Assembly (NCBI GenBank): GCA_030667645.1
Contig: DAOUVM010000111.1
Span: 1-7,662, forward strand
DNA: 7,662 nucleotides
Direction of reading: 5' to 3'
Source of the DNA: Ardenticatenales bacterium
GTDB lineage: Bacteria > Chloroflexota > Anaerolineae > Promineifilales > UBA4811
The position numbers and the translations under genes were made by a program. Numbering within the stretch: position 1 is the first letter of the stretch; every line of letters starts with the position of its first letter. Under the pieces are notes generated by a model. That model was not told the DNA's origin, made no database searches, and saw nothing but the letters and a program-made list of their open reading frames with translations. Shown here one piece after another: positions 1 through 4,385 of the stretch.

Positions 1-1
1 G

Positions 2-223
2 GCCGTGCTGTGTGATGTGCAAGGATACACCTATGATGAGATTGCAGCGATCGTGGGCGTATCTCTGGGCACTGTCAAGTCGCGCCTGAGCCGGGCGCGG
101 GCCAAGTTGCGTGATTGCCTGCGGGGCAAGGGGGAACTTTTACCCGCCCGCTATCGTCTTGATACCGAACGCACACCGGAGAACACTGGTGTTGCAGATC
201 GGAATCGGAAAATGACAAAGTAG
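2..223 (+). CDS. ECF-type sigma-70 factor, C-terminal region 4 (5' truncated by window edge)
   Basis: This is the C-terminal end of an RNA polymerase sigma factor of the ECF (extracytoplasmic function) kind. The reading frame is open to the left edge, so the start and region 2 lie outside the window. The visible 73 residues begin with a region 4 helix-turn-helix: GYTYDEIAAIVGVSLGTVKS is followed by RLSRARAKLRD, the signature sigma-4.2 helix that contacts the -35 element. A 35-residue basic, uncharacteristic tail follows and ends at a TAG. The next gene, an anti-sigma-like membrane protein, starts 9 nt downstream. This is the usual arrangement of an ECF factor and its cognate inhibitor, so this sigma is probably held at the membrane until a signal releases it. 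The family call is firm. The ECF subgroup and target genes cannot be read from this fragment. Confidence 0.9.
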   Translation, partial: AVLCDVQGYTYDEIAAIVGVSLGTVKSRLSRARAKLRDCLRGKGELLPARYRLDTERTPENTGVADRNRKMTK

Positions 224-232
224 TCAAAGCTG

Positions 233-1372
233 ATGTTCAGTTTATTACCGAATCGCAAAGAAAGAGCTCGGGAGCGCAAGCAAGAATTGCTCTCGGCCTA
301 CATAGATGGGCAACTATCGTCGCGGGTGGAGACCAGGTTGATTGACGAGCTTGAGCGAGACGCCGAGCTGCGCGCGGATCTGAATGAATTGCGCCAAACG
401 GTGCAGATGGTTGGTGGACTGGCCCGTCTGCCGGTACCGCGCTCCTTTACACTTGACGCGGCGACTGTTGGCAGGACGAGACCGCGCGTCCACCTCTATC
501 CCGTCCTCCGGGCGACCACCGCGGTGGCGACCTTGCTCTGCATCTTTCTGCTCGCGGGCGAGCTGTTCGTGGTGGGGGCTCCAAAGGCCGGGGCGCCGGC
601 GCAATTCGCCGTTGCGCAGCGGCAGGCCGTTGAGAAGGAGGCTGTGGTCACAGTGGAGGTGGAAGAGTGGTTGTCGGTACAAGATGCGCCGGTTGCCGAG
701 CTTGCACCGGAAGCGGCACCTGCGGAAGCGCCGGTTGCCGATGTCGAACCTCAAGCGGAACCTGCGGAGGCGTCAGTTTCCGAGTCTCCCCCTGAAACAG
801 TACCTGAGATGGGACTCGCAGAGGCGCCAGTCGACGAGTCTCTACCTGGAACAGAACCTGATGCGGAACCTGTGGAGGCGCCAGTTGCCGATATCGAACA
901 AGAGACGGAAATTGGAGTAGCACGAGTTACCGAGGCTGCAGCAGAGGAGCGAGTCGGGGAGGCTCAGGCAGAACTGGTCGTGGAAGAGAGCAAAGCGGCT
1001 GAGGATGCATGGATCGAGGAAGAGGTGTCAGCCGAGGCGGATGCGATGGCTTTTTCGACTTCCGCTGCGATGCCGGATGCTGTGACGACGGCGACGCCGC
1101 CGGCGCCAGGTGAGGAGGGGATGGCGGCCGGCGACGCGTACCCAGCGGCGCCCGAGCCGGCCCCTTTGCCGGCCGAACCGACCGGCGCTGGAGGCGAAGA
1201 AGATCTGGTTGACACGGTTGAGCCAGCAGAGATCGACGAGGGGGAACCGGTGCGGGCGCCTCTGGTAGAATCCAAAGCCTCCGACTGGTGGCCTGCCGCC
1301 AGGCTGTGGGCAGGCGCATTGGTGATGGGTTTGTTGGTCGCCACGATGTTAGCTCGTCGCTTTGGTTGGTGA
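233..1372 (+). CDS. Anti-sigma-factor-like membrane protein with acidic Pro/Glu/Ala repeat region
   Basis: A 379-residue protein that probably binds and inhibits the sigma factor encoded 9 nt upstream. Residues 18-60 (ELLSAYIDGQLSS, then RLIDELERDAELRADL) match the helical N-terminal anti-sigma domain seen next to ECF genes. The zinc ligands HxxxCxxC of the classic form are absent, and the only Cys is C103, inside a membrane helix. A VPRSFTLD segment (68-75) precedes a transmembrane helix at about 90-115. Residues 118-350 form a low-complexity acidic linker: five degenerate repeats starting E/D-A-P/S-V at 151-230, then a Glu/Ala-rich stretch and a Pro/Ala-rich stretch. A second transmembrane helix lies at about 357-374, followed by a short ARRFGW tail. 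Predicted topology is both termini in the cytoplasm with a loop of roughly 240 residues outside. ATG at 233 is the first in-frame start, and no strong Shine-Dalgarno is visible. The role is inferred from domain and position; no exact family is recognised for the repeat region. Confidence 0.8.
   Translation: MFSLLPNRKERARERKQELLSAYIDGQLSSRVETRLIDELERDAELRADLNELRQTVQMVGGLARLPVPRSFTLDAATVGRTRPRVHLYPVLRATTAVATLLCIFLLAGELFVVGAPKAGAPAQFAVAQRQAVEKEAVVTVEVEEWLSVQDAPVAELAPEAAPAEAPVADVEPQAEPAEASVSESPPETVPEMGLAEAPVDESLPGTEPDAEPVEAPVADIEQETEIGVARVTEAAAEERVGEAQAELVVEESKAAEDAWIEEEVSAEADAMAFSTSAAMPDAVTTATPPAPGEEGMAAGDAYPAAPEPAPLPAEPTGAGGEEDLVDTVEPAEIDEGEPVRAPLVESKASDWWPAARLWAGALVMGLLVATMLARRFGW
683..922 (+). 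repeat. Five degenerate in-frame repeats (14-18 codons) in the anti-sigma gene
   Basis: Units at 683-724, 725-766, 767-820, 821-874 and 875-922 encode 14, 14, 18, 18 and 16 residues, each starting [DE]-A-[PS]-V and rich in Glu and Pro. At the DNA level the starts resemble gaggcgccagt, and the last two units share this 11-mer exactly. Units 3 and 4 are both 54 bp. All lengths are multiples of three, so expansion or loss keeps the frame. They probably arose by internal duplication and encode a flexible, negatively charged spacer outside the membrane. Confidence 0.75.
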
Positions 1373-1385
1373 CGCCGGAGAGCGA

Positions 1386-1964
1386 GTGGCCCGACAATAT
1401 CCCATCAACTTTTGCCCGGTGTGTGCGGAGCGGCTGGAGCGCCGGGAAAAGCACGGCGCGATGCGGCCCGTCTGCCCGAGTTGTAGTTTTGTCCATTTCT
1501 GCGACCCCAAGGTGGCTGCGATCACGCTGATTGAGCGGGAGGGTCAGGTTTTGCTCGCTCGCAGGGCGATGAACCCGGCCAAAGGGCGATGGACGCTGCC
1601 AGGGGGATTTGTAGAGTGTGAGGAAGATCCGCGCGACACGGCCGTCAGGGAGTGCCGCGAAGAGCTGGGTCTCAAGGTGGAGATCACCCGGCTGATGGAC
1701 CTCTATTATGGCAAGGCGCACGACAGCGGGGCGGACATTGTGATCCTGTATGCCGGCCGATTGGTGGGGGGAGCGCCTGCGCCCGGCGATGATGTGGATG
1801 CAATCGCTTTCTTTGGCCCCAAGGAACTTCCGGAACTGGCCTTTGCAAGCACGCGCCAGATTCTGGGCCAGTGGCAGGTGCAAAGCAAGGCGGTTGGGAC
1901 TGTTTCGGGCGAGATAGGCTATCGGGACAGAGGGGGAGAGCCAGAGAGCGACCCAACGGTATGA
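1386..1964 (+). CDS. Zinc-ribbon Nudix hydrolase
   Basis: A 192-residue Nudix-superfamily pyrophosphohydrolase, which hydrolyses nucleoside diphosphate-X compounds using Mg2+ or Mn2+. From GTG 1386, residues 10-33 form a zinc ribbon with two CxxC pairs (C10/C13 and C30/C33). The Nudix box runs G74-x5-E80-x7-R88-E89-C90-x-E92-E93-x-G95-L96, complete at its catalytic positions, preceded by WTLPGGF. The start is chosen because QYPINFCPVC is a normal N-terminus for this group and GGAG lies 5 nt upstream. The longer frame from TTG 1362 would overlap the preceding stop. The order (ribbon then Nudix) resembles the C-terminal half of NADH pyrophosphatase NudC, but the protein is shorter and lacks the NudC N-terminal domain and its usual SQPWPFPxS array, so NADH specificity is not supported. 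It lies 13 nt after the anti-sigma gene and is probably co-transcribed. The actual substrate is unknown. Confidence 0.9.
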   Translation: MARQYPINFCPVCAERLERREKHGAMRPVCPSCSFVHFCDPKVAAITLIEREGQVLLARRAMNPAKGRWTLPGGFVECEEDPRDTAVRECREELGLKVEITRLMDLYYGKAHDSGADIVILYAGRLVGGAPAPGDDVDAIAFFGPKELPELAFASTRQILGQWQVQSKAVGTVSGEIGYRDRGGEPESDPTV

Positions 1965-2043
1965 AGCTGTTGGATCGCGCGTTGATGCCGGCGCCGCCAA
2001 TGAGAAACGGTGCGCTCCCGCCGTTTGATTTGAAGCGTTGTGC

Positions 2044-2072
2044 TTGGCCCGTCACTGGCGATGTGATATACT
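2044..2072 (+). promoter_or_regulatory. Sigma-70-type promoter for tRNA-Arg
   Basis: TTGGCC at 2044-2049 (4 of 6 to TTGACA) and TATACT at 2067-2072 (5 of 6 to TATAAT) are separated by exactly 17 nt. TG at 2064-2065 gives an extended -10 (TGaTATACT). Transcription would start near 2079, leaving a leader of only a few bases before the tRNA 5' end at 2082. Location and spacing make this the best promoter in the window. Confidence 0.7.
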
Positions 2073-2081
2073 TGCCATCCT

Positions 2082-2155
2082 GTCCCCGTAGCTCAGCAGG
2101 ACAGAGCAGGAACCTCCTAAGTTCAAGGTCGGCGGTTCGAATCCGCCCGGGGACT
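2082..2155 (+). tRNA. tRNA-Arg (anticodon CCT)
   Basis: A 74-nt cloverleaf can be folded by hand. The acceptor stem 2082-2088/2148-2154 has all 7 pairs. The D stem GCTC/GAGC is 2091-2094/2104-2107, with GG at 2099-2100 in the D loop. The anticodon stem is 2109-2113/2121-2125 around the loop CTCCTAA, giving anticodon CCT at 2116-2118, which reads AGG (Arg). The variable loop is 5 nt. The T stem GGCGG/CCGCC at 2131-2135/2143-2147 holds the loop TTCGAAT. CCA is not encoded and must be added enzymatically. Two oddities: the first anticodon-stem pair (27-43) is G2109 opposite A2125, a mismatch, and the discriminator base is T2155, whereas arginine tRNAs normally carry a purine. The rest is canonical, so the gene looks functional. 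Confidence 0.93.
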
Positions 2156-2158
2156 CTG

Positions 2159-2191
2159 GGCCGGCCGCGAGTCGCATCGGTGCGGCCGGCC
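2159..2191 (+). terminator. GC-rich perfect hairpin after the tRNA, possible terminator or processing structure
   Basis: GGCCGGCCGC at 2159-2168 is the exact reverse complement of GCGGCCGGCC at 2182-2191, with a 13-nt loop: ten uninterrupted G-C pairs starting 4 nt after the tRNA. There is no following T tract (the next bases are ggttcaaatc), so it is not a textbook intrinsic terminator. It may still stop or pause polymerase, guide 3' processing, or be an instance of a dispersed GGCCGG-type palindrome. Confidence 0.45.
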
Positions 2192-2225
2192 GGTTCAAAT
2201 CTCTCTCCCACAGGAGTGTCGACCC

Positions 2226-2603
2226 ATGATCCGCTTGCTGGTACGCTGGGCGATCAACGCGATTGCCATCTGGGTAGCCATTCGAGTCATCCCTGGAATT
2301 GAGCACACGGGCTCAGGGGCATCCTTGATGTTCATCGCCCTGGTATTCGGCCTGGTCAACGCCCTCGTGCGGCCGTTCCTAACCCTGCTCACTTGCCCGC
2401 TGATTGTCCTGACGCTGGGTCTATTTGTCCTTGTGGTCAATGCCATGATGCTGGGGTTGACCGCGCGGCTGGCGCCATCGCTGACCATAGATGGCTTTTG
2501 GCCTGCGTTCTGGGGCGCGATTGTCATCAGCCTGGTGAGCGGAATCATCAGCATGGTCGTCAGAGACGAACGAGAAGAAGAAACGGTGCACGAGCGCGCG
2601 TGA
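2226..2603 (+). CDS. YvlD / Phage_holin_4_2-type small membrane protein
   Basis: A 125-residue, mostly hydrophobic protein of the family annotated as 'phage holin family 4 superfamily IV' (Pfam Phage_holin_4_2, which includes Bacillus YvlD). It shows about four membrane helices at roughly 4-22, 32-50, 55-80 and 92-112. The hallmark segment GLVNALVRPFLTLLTCPL (42-59) is followed by LTLGLFVLVVNAMML and a later DGFWPAFWGAI, all in the order typical of the family. The C-terminal 13 residues are charged (RDEREEE) and probably cytoplasmic. AGGAG at 2212-2216 sits 9 nt before ATG 2226. Despite its name the family is mostly chromosomal and of unknown function, often near envelope-stress genes, and nothing phage-like surrounds it here. 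The family call is strong; the function is unknown. Confidence 0.9.
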   Translation: MIRLLVRWAINAIAIWVAIRVIPGIEHTGSGASLMFIALVFGLVNALVRPFLTLLTCPLIVLTLGLFVLVVNAMMLGLTARLAPSLTIDGFWPAFWGAIVISLVSGIISMVVRDEREEETVHERA

Positions 2604-2617
2604 CGGGTGGGGTGCAG

Positions 2618-2638
2618 CACAGGGATCAAGTCTCTGTG
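2618..2638 (+). terminator. Putative terminator hairpin in the convergent gap
   Basis: CACAGGGA (2618-2625) pairs with TCTCTGTG (2631-2638) around a 5-nt loop: eight pairs including one G-U when read as plus-strand RNA. On the minus strand that pair becomes A-C, so the fold favours transcripts of the 2226-2603 gene. It overlaps the last codons of the converging minus-strand gene. No T tract follows, so the call is tentative. Confidence 0.35.
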
Positions 2639-3141
2639 TGCGCCGCCGTCGTGCCGGCATCTGTTTCTGGCCGCCGGACCGGATTCGGCTTGATCCTCTG
2701 TTGGCGGGGGGTTTCGAGCCAATCGCCGATGAAGGCATACTTGAAATCGTGGCCGCTCAAGCTGCGTCCCGCTCCCCACAGCCCATAAAGAACGGTCAGG
2801 CCGGCGATGGCGGCCGGGATGATCATCAAGGCCAGGCCGGCCCAGACTGCGGGCGGTGGGTCAGCCGTCGACCCGGAGATGGCGGTCGCAGTCAACATCA
2901 ATAGCCACAGTACTCCCCAGCAACACCACGCCAACCAGCCAACGGCCGTGACCGTCACCTGGTAGACCAGCGCCTGGAGTGCATGACGAGCGACGTGGGC
3001 CGATTTGTGCCGCTGGGTCAGCCAGATGGCCAGCGCCACACCGATTCCGCCGATGCCATTGGTCAAGACCCCCAGCACGATGCTGCCGTGCGCCAGGCCG
3101 GCCAGCACCCGTTCGTTCTGTTTGATGTCAATGTTGCTCAT
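2626..3141 (-). CDS. DUF4870-type membrane protein
   Basis: A 171-residue integral membrane protein resembling the DUF4870 family (Tic20-like small membrane proteins of unknown function). The N-terminal NERVLAGLAHGSIVLGVLTN (9-28) matches the usual opening of the family. The first membrane region covers about 12-41, then the conserved polar motif HKSAHVARHALQAL (45-58), a second hydrophobic region at 59-88, and a third at 98-124. A GHDFKYAFIGDWL motif (130-142) resembles the family's closing F-x-Y-P-x-I-G signature, though here Ala replaces the common Pro. A 29-residue hydrophilic tail follows. The start is ATG 3141 because GAGG lies 6 nt upstream on this strand (3148-3151). The in-frame TTG at 3153 would place this ribosome site inside the gene. 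It lies 86 nt downstream of the PH-domain gene, same strand, and may share its transcript. Confidence 0.87.
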   Translation of the reverse strand: MSNIDIKQNERVLAGLAHGSIVLGVLTNGIGGIGVALAIWLTQRHKSAHVARHALQALVYQVTVTAVGWLAWCCWGVLWLLMLTATAISGSTADPPPAVWAGLALMIIPAAIAGLTVLYGLWGAGRSLSGHDFKYAFIGDWLETPRQQRIKPNPVRRPETDAGTTAAHTET

Positions 3142-3227
3142 GGTTCGCCTCAACTCGTTTATCCCGCGGTCGTGCCATTGCTGGCCGGGCGGCCACGCTG
3201 AACAGCGGTCTATGGGGGGGCGGGGCG

Positions 3228-3839
3228 TTACGCTCTTTCCACCGCCTGCCGAATTGCCCGCACCTCGGCCAGGATCGCTCCCAACTCGCGAGTTGGGGCA
3301 GTTTCCGGTTCGCCCTCCATCTCGGCGGCCGTGGGGGCCATGGCGCCCCGAAAGCGCCGCAACTCGGTTGCCACGATTTCGTACACCTCTTGCACGTTGG
3401 GAAGGCCCATCAGGCTCTCCTCAGCGCCGGTCGTGCCGCTCATCCCGGCCGTCTGGATGTTCAGCGTGCCGATGTCAAAGAACCAGCGATCCAGGAGGCC
3501 CCGCTTGATGGTGAGGTTGGTGACCGTGCGGTAGGGAACGTGCTTGACCGCTTGGGTAATGATACCCACCCTCACGACTACCTCATCGTCCTGAATCTCA
3601 TAGCTCAGGCTGCGATAGTAGGGTCCGGTCAGAAGCATCGCCGGCACCCACCAGACGATGTCACAAATGGCAGTGACAGTGATGACAGTCCTGAGGTCAC
3701 TGTCCGTGATTGATGGGTCAATGCTCATCAGCCAGGCAAGCAAAAGGCCGCTGGCGAGGACCATCAGTGCCACAATGACAAGGATGAGACGCGATTTACT
3801 CAGAAACCTGCGGCTGGGTTTGAAAATCTGTGTTTTCAT
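3228..3839 (-). CDS. Bacterial PH-domain (bPH2/YdbS-like) membrane protein
   Basis: A 203-residue protein with two membrane helices (about 17-38 and 51-71) followed by a bacterial PH domain of the DUF304/bPH_2 type. The segment YYRSLSYEIQDDEVVVRVGI (74-93) leads into TQAVKHVPYRTVTNLTIKRG (95-114) and ends with LLDRWFFDIGTLNIQTAG (115-132). This is the characteristic order for the family, including the VPYRxVxN strand and the G-LDR-FGIGTL-like turn. Residues 140-165 hold an extra helix. The tail 168-203 is acidic and then helical (AILAEVRAIRQAVE), possibly a short coiled coil. ATG 3839 is preferred because AGGAG lies about 9 nt upstream. The longer frame from 3938 adds 33 residues that read through this site and the probable promoter. 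The family is associated with envelope functions in other bacteria; its role here is not known. Confidence 0.87.
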   Translation of the reverse strand: MKTQIFKPSRRFLSKSRLILVIVALMVLASGLLLAWLMSIDPSITDSDLRTVITVTAICDIVWWVPAMLLTGPYYRSLSYEIQDDEVVVRVGIITQAVKHVPYRTVTNLTIKRGLLDRWFFDIGTLNIQTAGMSGTTGAEESLMGLPNVQEVYEIVATELRRFRGAMAPTAAEMEGEPETAPTRELGAILAEVRAIRQAVERA

Positions 3840-3882
3840 TCTCTCGTTCTCCTCTTGACTCCAGATACGATTCCGTACGCTG

Positions 3883-3893
3883 ATAGTATCATA
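3883..3893 (-). promoter_or_regulatory. Possible -10 region upstream of the PH-domain gene
   Basis: Read on the minus strand, TATGATACTAT at 3893-3883 offers TATGAT (4 of 6 to TATAAT) or, in an extended -10 context, TGaTACTAT (4 of 6). It lies about 45 nt before the ATG at 3839, in the one AT-rich patch of the area. No convincing -35 is seen at 16-18 nt, so this is weak. Confidence 0.3.
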
Positions 3894-3939
3894 AGGATCG
3901 AAAGAGTACGGGACGAAACTCTCCCAGCAAGCTGACAAT

Positions 3940-4126
3940 CAGCCTGACTGCACCGTGTGGTCTGATATCGTGGCGCGCGGAGATCCCTGACCCGACCGGC
4001 GTGGACGCGGTCAACACGGATGTCCTGGACAGTATGCCGTTGGCCGGGCGTGGCTGGTGGCTACGGGCGGACGCGCATCGCCAGATTGCCGAACCGCAGT
4101 CGCAACCCGTTGGCGTGGCCCTACTT
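3940..4126. other. Intergenic stretch with no supported gene
   Basis: About 190 nt between the PH gene's upstream region and the orphan fragment at 4127-4267. A plus-strand frame is open from about 3887 to 4228, but it has no ribosome site and no recognisable motif, and it overlaps the more protein-like minus-strand fragment. I see no RNA gene or array here. With 4127-4385 it makes up the longest stretch of the window without an intact gene. Confidence 0.5.
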
Positions 4127-4267
4127 TCAATAATCCGGCCCCGCGTTCTTGAAGTTGATTGCATCGACGCCCTCCTGCAAATACGGCGAGAGCTTGAAAT
4201 CACCCGCAAGCGTCAAACAACCGCCTAATGCCAGTTGTGCGATGCCGATATCGGTGAGCAATGCTCT
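4127..4267 (-). pseudogene. Orphan C-terminal protein fragment, probable gene remnant
   Basis: Read on the minus strand, codons from 4267 to the TGA at 4129-4127 give 46 residues. They run from RALLTDIGIAQLALGG through a CLTLAGDFKLSPYL segment to VDAINFKNAGPDY and a stop. The balanced composition, regular hydrophobic pattern and natural-looking end resemble the C-terminus of a real enzyme rather than a shadow frame. An in-frame TAG at 4270-4268 cuts it off immediately upstream, and no other frame between 4270 and 4385 continues it convincingly. TTG at 4261 could initiate a 44-residue peptide, but no Shine-Dalgarno is seen before it. The most likely reading is the tail of a deleted or rearranged gene lying 118 nt after the macroglobulin stop, same strand. 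I do not recognise the parent family. A genuine small protein is the alternative. Confidence 0.5.
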
Positions 4268-4385
4268 CTACCGCCCCCGGTCTTGCCTCTCGCGGTGCGG
4301 TGTGGAGAGAGCGATTGGGTCGCTGGTGTTTCTCCACCACTCTCTACTGTGCCCTCTGCAAAACGGCCGCTCTCGGTAGGCTGCC
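4268..4385. other. Spacer after the macroglobulin gene, nothing identified
   Basis: This 118-nt stretch separates the macroglobulin stop from the orphan fragment. It is rich in scattered gagag/ctctc words (for example around 4265-4270, 4304-4312 and 4340-4344) but shows no clean hairpin with a T tract and no open frame of note. It may contain the break point at which the orphan gene lost its upstream part. Confidence 0.4.

Noticed and set aside
384..920. Plus-strand overlapping frame (178 codons) inside the anti-sigma gene
   Set aside because: Arg/Ser/Trp-rich frame-shifted reading of the same repeats; no ribosome site or recognisable fold.
1362..1385. TTG start for the Nudix gene
   Set aside because: It overlaps the preceding gene's last codons and adds eight residues not expected before the zinc ribbon. 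GTG 1386 has a GGAG at 5 nt.
927..2000. Long minus-strand open frame (357 codons) opposite the anti-sigma and Nudix genes
   Set aside because: Its translation is Pro/Arg/Ser-rich low complexity with no domain, exactly antisense to a clear Nudix box and a biased repeat gene. Such shadows are common in GC-rich DNA.
2082..2191. tRNA as an integration (attB) site
   Set aside because: No integrase and no direct repeat of the tRNA 3' end was found elsewhere in the window.
1871..2302. Plus-strand frame running across the tRNA
   Set aside because: It reads through the Nudix end, a well-formed tRNA with its promoter, and the start of the YvlD-type gene, so it cannot be a normal gene.
2226..2603. Prophage or lysis cassette suggested by the name 'phage holin family'
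   Set aside because: The family is largely chromosomal, and no endolysin, integrase or structural gene is nearby.
3840..3938. N-terminal extension of the PH-domain protein by 33 residues
   Set aside because: The extension translates the AGGAG ribosome site and the AT-rich putative promoter. ATG 3839 fits the family start and has good spacing.
3889..4209. Minus-strand 106-codon frame
   Set aside because: Arg/Ser-rich composition, typical of a spurious GC-rich frame; it overlaps the orphan fragment in another frame and the likely PH-gene promoter.
4001..4228. Plus-strand 75-codon frame starting at GTG
   Set aside because: No Shine-Dalgarno and no motif, and its second half is antisense to the more protein-like fragment at 4127-4267. 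It remains only a weak alternative.
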